DNA of 64,000 nt, from the NCBI GenBank assembly GCA_024691305.1, contig JAILNS010000039.1, forward strand, positions 186,001 through 250,000. Reading direction: 5' to 3'. Position 1 is the first letter of the stretch; every line of letters begins with the position of its first letter. The notes under the pieces are model-generated. The model had not been told where the DNA came from, searched no databases, and saw only the letters and a program-made list of their open reading frames with translations. This document shows positions 34,910 through 43,761 of this stretch, piece by piece. The position numbers and the translations under genes were made by a program. The stretch is from Lachnospiraceae bacterium. GTDB lineage: Bacteria; Bacillota; Clostridia; Lachnospirales; Lachnospiraceae.

Positions 34910-36985
34910 ATGCCATATACACCTGCTTATACAGACTATGAACTGAGTCCCTATACGGGGCTTACCAGAAAAAGCTGGATAGACGCAGCTAAATGGATGC
35001 TTGGTCAGGTATTTGACAATATCCGTGATTTTAAGGATCCGGTCGTCATGCCAAGAACCGAGACCGTTATAACATATCCTCATGCCGAGTCGGAAGGTGT
35101 CTGGAGAAAAGCAGAAGAAAAGGCTGAAATATTCGAGGGCCTTACCCGTTCTCTTTTTATAGCGGCGCCTTTGATAAAAGACGATCCGGACCTTGTTTTA
35201 AACGGATACAGGGTAGCAGATTATTACAAAAGTCATATCTTACGTGTCTGTACTCCCGACGATCCCTTAAGCGTAGGGACTTATGAGGATCTTTATAAGA
35301 TGACAGGGTGTACGGATCCTGTCAGACCGTTTCAGCAGACCGTTGAAAGCTGTGCGCTTGTCATAGGACTCTGGGAAAGCAGTGCAGCTATATGGGATAC
35401 ATATACTCAGGATGCAAAAGATACGATCGCTAAGTTTCTGACTTCATATGCGCACACTCCTACAGTTCCTCAAAACTGGCGCCTGTTTAATATGCTGGAC
35501 ATGGCTTTTCTTCATATGAATGGGTATGAAATAGACCGCGAGATCATGATGGATCACGCTCAGGCTATATTGGGATACTATGCCGGTGATGGGTGGTACA
35601 GGGACGGACACAGCTTCGATTATTATTCATGCTGGGCGTTTAATGTGTATGCACCTCTTTGGAATCTGTGGTACGGGTATGAGAATGCTCCGGCCATAGC
35701 CGCTAAATATGAAGAATACTCAAATGCCCTGATGGAAAACTATGCGAATTTCTTTGATAAAGACGGCTGGACCAATATGTGGGGCAGGAGCAATATCTAT
35801 AGATTTGCATCAACAAGTTCATTTCCTGCAAATGCTTTTTTGAAAACACCTAAAGTAGATTATGGCCTGGCAAGAAGGATATGTTCGGGTTCTCTCTTAC
35901 AGTTTACTACAAGAGATGATTTTTTGGCTAACGGAGTTCCGACCATGGGATTCTACGGGCAGTTTGCACCTCTTGTTCAGTGTTATTCCTGTGCGGAATC
36001 CCCGCTTTGGCTCGGCAAGGCTTTCATATGTCTGGATCTCCCCGAGGATCATCCATTCTGGACAGAAAAAGAAAATAATGGATCGTGGGAAGAAGACAAT
36101 GGACTTGGATCCGCAGACCATAAGGTTACCGTGATATCACGTGACGGTCCGGGACTTTGCACGAGCAATCATAACGCAAACGGGACTACGATACTTCGTA
36201 CCGGCAAGGTACTTAAAATGACCGGTGATATCCACGGTATGTGGAATTATTCAAAACTTGCATATAATACCAAATATCCATGGGAGGCGGCTCCGGAAGA
36301 CACCGGATGCGAGTCTATGCAGTACCTTTTGACCGATCCGGTCACAAATAAGACCGAAAGGGCAAATATGACGCTTTGGGGCGGATTGAAAGAGGGAGTG
36401 CTGTATAGAAGACAGTTCTTTGATTACAGTCTTGAGGAAGAGTTCCACTGGGATCAGGCAATCAATCTTGCAGACTTTGATGTACCTTACGGTATTATGC
36501 GTGCAGACCGCATCAGATTATATAAAGAACCGGTAAATGTAACTTTGGGATCATATGGTTTCCCTGACAATAAAACCGTGATATTCAGAATGGAAGAGGA
36601 TGGTGCAAAAGCCATCATCCTGAAAGGTGTTGACCGTTTGGGACGACTAAAACAGCTTGCCATGACCGTCTATGATGGATGGGAGGATCTGGATATTCAG
36701 GAAAACAAAGGCACTAATCCCGATTCCGAAAGCTCCCTGGTTATATATGCGTCAGCCTCATATAAAAAACTCTATGGCAGCGCAGAACCTTACGTGCTCA
36801 TATCTCAGGTCATAACCAAAGAGTCACATGAGGATTTTGAGCATGATGAGATATTCCCCATAAAGGAGATCAAATATTCGGACCCTATGAATACAGGCGG
36901 CAGCGGACTTGTATCTGTTAAGATGAAAGACGGAGGTATACACGCCATTGACTATTCCGGTCTGGAAGGGCGGCTGATGATCTGA
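34910..36985 (+). CDS. DUF2264 family protein, probable glycoside hydrolase
   Basis: A 691-residue protein with TTGGAGGT before the ATG and no signal peptide. Residues 1-380 look like an alpha/alpha barrel (SPYTGLTRKSWIDAAKWML; VPQNWRLFNMLDMAFLHMNG; YYAGDGWYRDGHSFDYYSCWAFNVYAP), matching DUF2264 (PF10022), followed by a beta-rich domain. I recall that this family has been linked to GH154 beta-glucuronidases acting on plant glycans; that link is from memory. It lies 15 bp after the GH88 gene, so co-transcription and a shared uronic-acid substrate are likely. Confidence 0.8.
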   Translation: MPYTPAYTDYELSPYTGLTRKSWIDAAKWMLGQVFDNIRDFKDPVVMPRTETVITYPHAESEGVWRKAEEKAEIFEGLTRSLFIAAPLIKDDPDLVLNGYRVADYYKSHILRVCTPDDPLSVGTYEDLYKMTGCTDPVRPFQQTVESCALVIGLWESSAAIWDTYTQDAKDTIAKFLTSYAHTPTVPQNWRLFNMLDMAFLHMNGYEIDREIMMDHAQAILGYYAGDGWYRDGHSFDYYSCWAFNVYAPLWNLWYGYENAPAIAAKYEEYSNALMENYANFFDKDGWTNMWGRSNIYRFASTSSFPANAFLKTPKVDYGLARRICSGSLLQFTTRDDFLANGVPTMGFYGQFAPLVQCYSCAESPLWLGKAFICLDLPEDHPFWTEKENNGSWEEDNGLGSADHKVTVISRDGPGLCTSNHNANGTTILRTGKVLKMTGDIHGMWNYSKLAYNTKYPWEAAPEDTGCESMQYLLTDPVTNKTERANMTLWGGLKEGVLYRRQFFDYSLEEEFHWDQAINLADFDVPYGIMRADRIRLYKEPVNVTLGSYGFPDNKTVIFRMEEDGAKAIILKGVDRLGRLKQLAMTVYDGWEDLDIQENKGTNPDSESSLVIYASASYKKLYGSAEPYVLISQVITKESHEDFEHDEIFPIKEIKYSDPMNTGGSGLVSVKMKDGGIHAIDYSGLEGRLMI

Positions 36986-37011
36986 ATAAAAAAATATTGC
37001 AGACAGCATTA

Positions 37012-37040
37012 AACAGGAGCCTTAAGGGCTTCTGTTTTAT
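37012..37040 (+). terminator. terminator after the DUF2264 gene
   Basis: AACAGGAGCC (37012-37021) pairs with GGCTTCTGTT (37027-37036), 10 bp with one G-T, followed by TTATT. Confidence 0.8.
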
Positions 37041-37133
37041 TGCAATAGTTTCTGCTGAGGGGTATAATTTAGAAGTTCGGGGCATATGTTTAGCCCATCT
37101 AAATAACTATTTAATCTACGATCGGAGGAAATC

Positions 37134-38045
37134 ATGAGCAAGAATTTTGATGATCTGCTTTCCCGTGTTGAGAAATGCAGTAAGAAGAAACTGTCTGTTG
37201 CATGCGCACAGGACGAGGCAGTGTTGGAGGCAGTTAAAGCGGCTAAGGAGCGCGGTATCGCAGACTCCATATTGGTCGGAGACGAGGATGCCATTCGGGC
37301 CATTGGCGCTGAGCTTGGCATGAATATGGATGAATACGAGATAATTGATGAGAAAGATACTGTTGAAGCATCTCTTAAGGCTGTTTCACTTGTTCATGAA
37401 GGCAAAGCGGATATGTATATGAAGGGACTGCTCGATACCAAGACCTTCTTGAAGAGCGTGCTCAATAAGGAAGTCGGCCTTCGTACCGGTTCTCCTCTTT
37501 CACATGTATGCGTATTTGAGATAAAGGGTATAGACAGACTTCTGTTCCTTACAGACGTTGCATTCATGCCTTATCCGACACTTGAAGACAAAAAGTGGAT
37601 CATTAAGTATACGGTAGATATAGCAAAGGCTTGCGGTGTAGATATGCCTAAGGTAGCGCCTCTTGCTGCTGTTGAAGTTGTAAATGAGAAGATGCCTGTA
37701 ACGGTTGAAGCTGCGGAACTTACCAGATTAAACGAAGAGGGAGAGATCACAGGCTGTATAGTAGACGGACCTCTGTCCATGGATATAGCTTTGTATCGTG
37801 AAGCAGCCGAAGAAAAAGGCGCACTTGGACGTAAAGTAGCCGGCGATGCGGATATTCTCCTTTTCCCCGATATACATGCAGGAAACCTGGTTTATAAATC
37901 GATCGTCCATATGGCAGACATGAAAAACGGTAATATCTTAACCGGAACTAAGGCTCCCGTTATCTTAACATCAAGGTCCGATAATTGCGAGACCAAGGTT
38001 AATTCTATAGCACTTGCAGCTGTAGTTGCAGAATCGTTGAAGTAA
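37134..38045 (+). CDS. ptb: phosphate butyryltransferase
   Basis: A 303-residue protein of the PTA_PTB family with GGAGG before the ATG. Family segments include SVACAQDEAVLEAVKAAKERG, ADMYMKGLLDTKTFLKSVLN, FLTDVAFMPYPTLEDK, and GPLSMDIALYREAAEEKG. It converts butyryl-CoA and phosphate to butyryl phosphate. The kinase gene follows after 15 bp, and the pair makes ATP from butyryl-CoA. Presence of this route suggests a butyrate former. Confidence 0.95.
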   Translation: MSKNFDDLLSRVEKCSKKKLSVACAQDEAVLEAVKAAKERGIADSILVGDEDAIRAIGAELGMNMDEYEIIDEKDTVEASLKAVSLVHEGKADMYMKGLLDTKTFLKSVLNKEVGLRTGSPLSHVCVFEIKGIDRLLFLTDVAFMPYPTLEDKKWIIKYTVDIAKACGVDMPKVAPLAAVEVVNEKMPVTVEAAELTRLNEEGEITGCIVDGPLSMDIALYREAAEEKGALGRKVAGDADILLFPDIHAGNLVYKSIVHMADMKNGNILTGTKAPVILTSRSDNCETKVNSIALAAVVAESLK

Positions 38046-38060
38046 TTTGGAGGTGTATTT

Positions 38061-39128
38061 ATGGCAATCAAATCCCTGATAATCAATCCCGGATCGACAT
38101 CCACCAAGATCGGTGTGTTCGAGGACGAGACTCTTGTCTTTGATGAGACACTGCGTCATTCCACTGAAGAGATAGCACAGTTTGAGACCATAGTTGACCA
38201 GAAGGATTTCCGTAAGGATATTATCGTCAAATTCCTTGAATCCAAGGGTATGGACTTAAAAGAATTCAATGTAGTAGTAGGACGCGGCGGAATGTTAAAG
38301 CCCATTCCCGGCGGTACATATCCTGTAACGGATAAGCTTCTTGAGGACTTAAAGGTTGGTGTGAGCGGACAGCACGCATCCAATCTCGGAGGTATCCTTG
38401 CAAGAGAGATCGGAGATTCGATCGGTGTTCCTTCTTATATAGTAGATCCCGTTGTTGTTGATGAACTTGAACCTGCTTCAAGGCTTTCGGGAGTTCCCGA
38501 ACTTCCCAGAGTATCCATTTTCCATGCTCTTAACCAGAAGGCCGTGGCAAGACGCTATGCTGCCGAGGTAGGCAAGAAATATGAGGATTTAAACCTGATC
38601 GTTGTTCATATGGGTGGTGGTGTATCCGTAGGTCCTCATAAACACGGCCGTGTTATAGACATTAACAATGCCCTTGACGGAGACGGTGCATTTTCTCCCG
38701 AGAGAGCGGGCGCAGTTCCGGTAGGGAGCCTTGTTAAAATGTGCTTTTCCGGTAAGTATACCGAGAAGGAAGTATATAAGAAACTTGTCGGAAACGGCGG
38801 ATTCAATGCTTATGTGGGATCAAACGATATGCGTGACGTTGACAAGATGGTAGAAGAGGGCAACGCCGATGCAAAACTTGCAAGAGATGCATTTATTATG
38901 CAGATGAGCAAGGATATAGGTTCCATGGCCTGTGTTTTACAGGGCAAGGTTGACCGGATCATAGTTACCGGCGGAATCGCTTATGATAAGGTTGTTGTTC
39001 AGGCTCTTAAAGACAACTGTGAGTGGATCGCTCCTTTCACCGTTTATCCCGGAGAGGACGAACTCCTTGCACTTGCTCAGGGCGGACTCAGAGTCTTGAG
39101 GGGAGAAGAAAAACCCGGCGAGTATTGA
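38061..39128 (+). CDS. buk: butyrate kinase
   Basis: A 355-residue acetate/butyrate kinase family member with the start [15 protein letters not shown], the phosphate-binding [18 protein letters not shown] and [11 protein letters not shown]. It transfers phosphate from butyryl phosphate to ADP, giving butyrate and ATP. It has TTGGAGGTG before the ATG and forms an operon with ptb. Confidence 0.95.
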   Translation: MAIKSLIINPGSTSTKIGVFEDETLVFDETLRHSTEEIAQFETIVDQKDFRKDIIVKFLESKGMDLKEFNVVVGRGGMLKPIPGGTYPVTDKLLEDLKVGVSGQHASNLGGILAREIGDSIGVPSYIVDPVVVDELEPASRLSGVPELPRVSIFHALNQKAVARRYAAEVGKKYEDLNLIVVHMGGGVSVGPHKHGRVIDINNALDGDGAFSPERAGAVPVGSLVKMCFSGKYTEKEVYKKLVGNGGFNAYVGSNDMRDVDKMVEEGNADAKLARDAFIMQMSKDIGSMACVLQGKVDRIIVTGGIAYDKVVVQALKDNCEWIAPFTVYPGEDELLALAQGGLRVLRGEEKPGEY

Positions 39129-39183
39129 TCTTACCGGGCAAACTTAGGAGCCCGGCGACTTACCGGCAAACTTAGGAGCCCAG
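39129..39183 (+). repeat. two-copy tandem repeat after buk
   Basis: CTTACCGG(G)CAAACTTAGGAGCCC occurs twice in tandem (about 39133-39154 and 39159-39181), the copies differing by one extra G. It lies between the buk stop and the GH53 gene and contains AGGAG. It may be a recent slippage duplication. Confidence 0.8.
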
Positions 39184-39214
39184 ATATAAGACTTAAAGAT
39201 GATCGGAGGCTGCA

Positions 39215-40261
39215 TTGGGAGAGCATATAGCATATGGTGTGGATCTTGGCTGGATGAGTCAGCTCGAAGCCGAGGGCATAAAATGGGTTGATGATAACGG
39301 ACAAAGGGTCGATCCTTTGATCGCTGCCCGCGATATGGGAGCAGATTCCGTAAGATTTCGCGTGTTCGTAAATCCCCCGAAGGATGCTCATTGGCAAAAA
39401 AAGGACGGCAGTATCTGTAAACTCGGATATTGTGACAAAGACCATGTTGTCAAGGACGCGGTCCGTGCCAAAGACGCAGGAATGAGAGTCATGATAGATT
39501 TTCATTACAGTGATCATTTTGCAGATCCTCAGTATCAGGATATTCCGGAAGCATGGGTGGACTCAGATGACCTTCCTTCTTTGGTAAAAGAGCATACGAT
39601 GGATGTTCTTTTGGAACTAAAAGCAAATGATGTAACCCCGGAGTGGGTCCAGGTCGGAAATGAGATAAACCCCGGAATGCTTCTTCCCAAAGGAAGCATG
39701 AAGGATGAACCGGAAACCCTGGTTGCTTGTTTAAATGCCGGATATGAAGGTGTAAAAGAAGTCTTTCCCGATACCAGGGTCATAACTCATCTTGCGGGAA
39801 TATCTGTTTCGAAGTGGTGTGAGTATTTCCTCGACCGGTTCTTTGAATACGGCGGGAAGACGGATATACTCGGTTTTTCACATTATCCGTATTGGTTTGA
39901 TTATGGCATAGAAGCGGAGATTCCGGCCCTGTATCTTACCAAATACGCGGAGAGGTACCAAAAACCCGTGATGATATGCGAGGTTGGGGGAACGGCCACC
40001 AAGCCCGATGAATCATACGATCTGCTCGTAAACAGTATACGGGCAGTCAAGATGGTTCCTTATGATAAGGGACTTGGCATATTTTACTGGGAACCCGAAG
40101 CGGCGGGAGATGGCCTTCCGGATCAGTATCCGCTTGGCGCAGCAGTAACTGTTGCGCAAAATACTTTCAGTTACACCAGGGCGCTTACCGCGTACAGAGA
40201 TTCCAAAGATATGAAGGCTTATGATGAAAGAGAGCATTTCAACGATGAAATGGATGTCTGA
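39215..40261 (+). CDS. GH53 endo-beta-1,4-galactanase
   Basis: A 348-residue protein that opens with TTG 5 bp after GGAGG. It shows the GH53 layout: GVDLGWMSQLE, ADSVRFRVFVNPP, MIDFHYSDHFADP, the acid/base Glu in WVQVGNEINPGML, and the nucleophile Glu in ICEVGGTATKP. There is no signal peptide, so it acts inside the cell, on galacto-oligosaccharides derived from pectic galactan. It lies between buk and a terminator, with no galactan transporter beside it. Confidence 0.92.
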   Translation: MGEHIAYGVDLGWMSQLEAEGIKWVDDNGQRVDPLIAARDMGADSVRFRVFVNPPKDAHWQKKDGSICKLGYCDKDHVVKDAVRAKDAGMRVMIDFHYSDHFADPQYQDIPEAWVDSDDLPSLVKEHTMDVLLELKANDVTPEWVQVGNEINPGMLLPKGSMKDEPETLVACLNAGYEGVKEVFPDTRVITHLAGISVSKWCEYFLDRFFEYGGKTDILGFSHYPYWFDYGIEAEIPALYLTKYAERYQKPVMICEVGGTATKPDESYDLLVNSIRAVKMVPYDKGLGIFYWEPEAAGDGLPDQYPLGAAVTVAQNTFSYTRALTAYRDSKDMKAYDEREHFNDEMDV

Positions 40262-40309
40262 ATAAGCAGCCAGGATATTGGATATAAACGAATAAATGCC
40301 TGAATATAA

Positions 40310-40337
40310 GGGGATGACGTGATGTCATCCCTTTTTT
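40310..40337 (+). terminator. terminator after the GH53 gene
   Basis: GGGATGAC (40311-40318) pairs with GTCATCCC (40324-40331), loop GTGAT, followed by TTTTTT. Confidence 0.9.
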
Positions 40338-40426
40338 ATTGAATAATGCTAAAAATTCGAATGATAAATTGAACAAACTGTATAATTGACGCAATTAGTC
40401 TGTGGTGTTATTCTTTTTTTATGCGG

Positions 40427-40443
40427 ACAACCGATTGCGCAAA
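40427..40443. promoter_or_regulatory. putative LacI-family operator upstream of the LacI gene
   Basis: ACAACCGATTGCGCAAA contains the palindrome TTGCGCAA (40435-40442) and matches the site at 43671 at 15 of 17 positions, differing only at two T/C and A/G swaps. A TATAAT box lies downstream at 40492. It is likely the autoregulatory site. Confidence 0.6.
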
Positions 40444-40520
40444 GAAAGAATCCCGATTTGAACAACAGGCGCAACTTCTTTTGTCCCGGTCTATAATAAT
40501 CTGAATGTGAGGACGCTTAC

Positions 40521-41510
40521 ATGACAATAGATGATATCGCTAGAGAACTGAATATATCCAAGACCACGGTTTCCAGAGCAATATCCGGCAAGGGCAGGAT
40601 ATCCGAATCGACCAGGGGCAGAGTCATGGCTTATATCAATGAGATCAACTACCGTCCCAGCGCAATTGCGCAAAGTCTTGCAACATCCAAGACTATGAAT
40701 ATCGGTTTTGTGATGCCTGATGAATCGGATGTTATGGATATGCCTTTTTTTCAGACGTGTATATGGGGTGTTACTACCATGGCGGCACGTATGGACTATG
40801 ATGTGTTTGTTTCCATGGTCAGTGCTTCCGATATATCAGGTCTGGTACGACTTGTGGAAAACCACAAGGTAGATGGACTGATCCTTGGCAGGACATATAC
40901 TCATGACAAGGCAATAGCTTATCTTACGGAGAAAAAGGTCCCGTTTGTCACGGTAGGTTCGACAGATGTTCCGGGAGTTGTACAGGTAGATAATGACGAC
41001 AGGGGTGGATGCACGGACCTTACAAGCCTGCTTTTACTTAAGGGACTTAGGAAACTTGCACTTGTAGGCGGCGATTCGACTTATGTGGTCAATAATAATC
41101 GCCTTATGGGATTTTTGGATGGATATGCACGGGCAGGGATGACTCCGGACCAAGATCTTATACATATGAATGTCAGTGGAATGTACATGATCGAGAAAAC
41201 GGTCAAAGAACTGCTGGAACAGCGTGTTGACTGCATTATAGGCATGGACGATTCGATATGCAATGCGATCTTGACTAATTTAGTCAAGATGCATATCAAG
41301 ATACCGGATGACATCAAAGTTGCTTCATTTTTTAATACATCGATACTTGATCATAACCAGCCTTCGATCACATCTCTTAAATACGATGTGGCAAAACTTG
41401 GCATGACAGCATGCGAAACGCTGTTCGGGATCATAGACGGCAGAAGCGTTAAGCAGCAGACCCTCATGAATTATGAGGTTTTGATGAAAGAGAGTACACA
41501 GCTTAAATAA
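40521..41510 (+). CDS. LacI family transcriptional regulator
   Basis: A 329-residue protein, standard length. Residues 1-50 form the helix-turn-helix and hinge (MTIDDIARELNISKTTVSRAI, RPSAIAQSLATSKT), followed by a periplasmic-binding-protein-type sensor domain (GVVQVDNDDRGG; ALVGGDSTYVVNNNRLMGF). Shared palindromes before this gene and before the solute-binding protein gene identify it as probable regulator of the alpha-glucan uptake genes. A further TTGCGCAA lies inside its coding region (40666-40673), though the conserved Ala-Gln-Ser codons alone could produce it. Confidence 0.93.
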   Translation: MTIDDIARELNISKTTVSRAISGKGRISESTRGRVMAYINEINYRPSAIAQSLATSKTMNIGFVMPDESDVMDMPFFQTCIWGVTTMAARMDYDVFVSMVSASDISGLVRLVENHKVDGLILGRTYTHDKAIAYLTEKKVPFVTVGSTDVPGVVQVDNDDRGGCTDLTSLLLLKGLRKLALVGGDSTYVVNNNRLMGFLDGYARAGMTPDQDLIHMNVSGMYMIEKTVKELLEQRVDCIIGMDDSICNAILTNLVKMHIKIPDDIKVASFFNTSILDHNQPSITSLKYDVAKLGMTACETLFGIIDGRSVKQQTLMNYEVLMKESTQLK

Positions 41511-41539
41511 TAGATACTACGACAGATCAAGGAGGTAAT

Positions 41540-43393
41540 ATGGAAAAGTTTATTGTAAACATCATCCATCGCCCGGAAATGGTACCTGAGTATGCAGAAA
41601 AGGTTACCGGACATGGAAAATCCGAAGATATCGGAAGAAAAAGTCTGCTTACCGAAAGCCTGGATATATTTAAGTTCCAGCAGGATACGGCTCACAAAAA
41701 CGGTTTAAAGACTACTATTCAGATGACATATGCGAGTCTTTTTAACGAAGAGGCAGTCTCGATCGCAAAAGAACATCATGAGAAATACGGTGATGAGATA
41801 GCCCTTTCTCTTTTGGGTCTTCCATGTAAGGAATTCAGGGAAAAATATAAGACCAAGGACTTCTGCATATGGATGTTTTCTATGGAAGATAAGAAGTCCA
41901 TAGTTGATGATGTTTTTGGCAAGTTTAAAGATATCTTCGGATATTATCCCGAATCCACAGGATCCTATTATATGGACGCTGAACTGGTCAATTACATCAA
42001 GGAAACATATCCCGGTGTAAAATGTGCCGTTGCAACATGCTGGGAAGAAGGTCCCAAAGCTTATCATACCTGCAATAACTCGTGGTATACGCTTATGGAC
42101 GGCGGTCCGTGGAATCCCTGGATCCCTTCCAAACAGAATATTCACGCACCGGCTGCAAACGAGCAGGAGGATTCGGGAATAGTTGCGATACCGCATCTTT
42201 CCAGAGACCTGATCGCATGCTATGACGGTAACGGATCAAACTTCGGTACTCATCCTCAGAATGTGTTAAGGGGCATGATCTATGATACCAAGACCTGGGA
42301 ATATCCTTATCTGTACAACCTGATCGATCAGTACAGAGACCTTGAAAAATATAACAACGGATTTGCCTACAACATGATGTTTGTCGGCCCCGGCTGGCTT
42401 AACAAAATGGGACGCTGGGAATGCCCCTACGAACTATTAAAGAAGTCGTACGAGGACGGAATGGCTTATTACGGCAAACTTAAGAAAGAGGGCAAACTCG
42501 ATGACATGACAATGTCTGAGTTTGCAGATCATTTCCGCAAAAAGAAGACTTATACCGAGCCTGAATGTGCTCTGTGGCGTGACATCTTATACGGATCGGA
42601 GAAGCAGCTGTTCTGGTACTGCGATCCTTATATGAGAGCTTGTATAAACATGTATCAGGGTGGAGCGCTCGTTGACCTCAGACCTTATGCGGCCAAGCTT
42701 AACTGGCCTGTAGGCATCGGGACTCCGCACGTACAGGATGCTTCATATCCTTTCCTGATCCAGGAAAAATACAGAGCAGGGTATTTTACTCACTATGCAG
42801 GCGAAGGAACGATAAGATCGGCCAAGCTTGTACATAACGGAGAAGAAGTCGATCTGGCGCTGTGCAGAACATCGGCACAGTTCTCCGAAGAAAAGATCCA
42901 AGAAGGCAAAAAGAAACGTATCCTTACCCTTAAGCCGGTAGAGATAGAGTTCGAAGACCTTACCATGGAACTTCAGACGAGGATCATATTTGCCGAAGAT
43001 ACGGGTGAGATAACGTATGAGAGAGAAGCCCTCTCCATGAGTGATCCTTCGGCGGAAGTGACACTCAACGAATATATGGTTGCGTGTTACGGAACCACTG
43101 AATATCCCGAGGATATGACGTCTCTGACCTTGAATATAGAGGGCCCTGAGGGAAAACGCAGCATAGATTATGCATATAAATGCAGAGAAGATGAAATGAA
43201 GGGTGCAGCGTCTGTATCCTGCATTCTTCCCCCGGTAGAGACCAAGGTTTCCATGGGTTGCGCAGATAATAGCGCAACTGGTTACATAAGAGAGGGATAT
43301 GCTTTCTCTCCGATGTTTACACTGGGATATACAACACAGATCAAGGATAAGGAGGTAGTGTCGACATGGCTCAGGCTGGAAAAGGCAGATTAA
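41540..43393 (+). CDS. uncharacterised 617-residue protein, barrel-like N-domain
   Basis: GGAGG precedes the ATG. There is no signal peptide. The first 340 residues suggest a (beta/alpha) barrel of the polysaccharide deacetylase/GH57-like class: FIVNIIHRPEMVPEY, LKTTIQMTYASLF, STGSYYMDAELVNYI and CAVATCWEEGPKAYH. The C-terminal 230 residues look beta-rich. It may belong to the DUF3863/DUF3864-type proteins; this is from memory and uncertain. It lies between the LacI gene and the sugar transporter genes and overlaps a zinc-ribbon gene, so a role in handling imported sugars is likely. Catalytic residues are not identified. Confidence 0.6.
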   Translation: MEKFIVNIIHRPEMVPEYAEKVTGHGKSEDIGRKSLLTESLDIFKFQQDTAHKNGLKTTIQMTYASLFNEEAVSIAKEHHEKYGDEIALSLLGLPCKEFREKYKTKDFCIWMFSMEDKKSIVDDVFGKFKDIFGYYPESTGSYYMDAELVNYIKETYPGVKCAVATCWEEGPKAYHTCNNSWYTLMDGGPWNPWIPSKQNIHAPAANEQEDSGIVAIPHLSRDLIACYDGNGSNFGTHPQNVLRGMIYDTKTWEYPYLYNLIDQYRDLEKYNNGFAYNMMFVGPGWLNKMGRWECPYELLKKSYEDGMAYYGKLKKEGKLDDMTMSEFADHFRKKKTYTEPECALWRDILYGSEKQLFWYCDPYMRACINMYQGGALVDLRPYAAKLNWPVGIGTPHVQDASYPFLIQEKYRAGYFTHYAGEGTIRSAKLVHNGEEVDLALCRTSAQFSEEKIQEGKKKRILTLKPVEIEFEDLTMELQTRIIFAEDTGEITYEREALSMSDPSAEVTLNEYMVACYGTTEYPEDMTSLTLNIEGPEGKRSIDYAYKCREDEMKGAASVSCILPPVETKVSMGCADNSATGYIREGYAFSPMFTLGYTTQIKDKEVVSTWLRLEKAD

Positions 43394-43587
43394 ACTACAG
43401 ATGTCCGTCCTGTTTCTTAAGAGACCTGGATATCGATATGTTCTATGACAAGGAAAAAGACGAGTATTACTGCATTCGCTGCCAGTATTCAGGCACCGAA
43501 AAAGACATCCTTGAGAAGAACGAAATGATACGTTTCAGATACCGTGACATGTATAAGCGCTTTACTGATTTTAACGTTAATTTATAA
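43366..43587 (+). CDS. 73-residue zinc-ribbon protein
   Basis: AAGGAGG lies about 10 bp before ATG. The gene overlaps the end of the previous one by 28 bp in another frame. The 73-residue product has two CxxC pairs, CPSC (residues 11-14) and CIRC (about 36-39), with the spacing of a small zinc ribbon, followed by a charged tail. Its role is unknown; position suggests co-expression and translational coupling with the 617-residue protein. Confidence 0.75.
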   Translation: MAQAGKGRLNYRCPSCFLRDLDIDMFYDKEKDEYYCIRCQYSGTEKDILEKNEMIRFRYRDMYKRFTDFNVNL

Positions 43588-43603
43588 AAAATGCACAAAT
43601 TTC

Positions 43604-43613
43604 AGTTGCGCAT
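43604..43613. promoter_or_regulatory. secondary operator-like site upstream of the binding-protein gene
   Basis: CAGTTGCGCAT contains a degenerate copy (TTGCGCAT, 43606-43613) of the LacI palindrome, 73 bp or about seven helical turns before the site at 43679. The spacing would suit DNA looping by a dimer-of-dimers, if both are bound. Confidence 0.35.
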
Positions 43614-43631
43614 ATAGTTAAAAAAATATAG

Positions 43632-43660
43632 TTGACAGAGATTGAGCAACTTGTTAAACT
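43632..43660 (+). promoter_or_regulatory. sigma-A promoter of the sugar transporter operon
   Basis: TTGACA (43632-43637), a 17-bp spacer and TAAACT (43655-43660). The LacI-type operator lies just after it, where it would block initiation. Confidence 0.65.
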
Positions 43661-43670
43661 GACAACGTAG

Positions 43671-43687
43671 ACAATCGGTTGCGCAAA
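43671..43687. promoter_or_regulatory. LacI-family operator of the sugar transporter operon
   Basis: ACAATCGGTTGCGCAAA carries the palindrome TTGCGCAA (43679-43686), centred about 20 bp beyond the -10 box. It nearly repeats the sequence before the LacI gene. Confidence 0.65.
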
Positions 43688-43761
43688 TAAAAATAAACGT
43701 GTACCGTTTGTTATATAGAAGATCACAATTTATTACTTTTAACTTATCAGGAGGAGAAATC

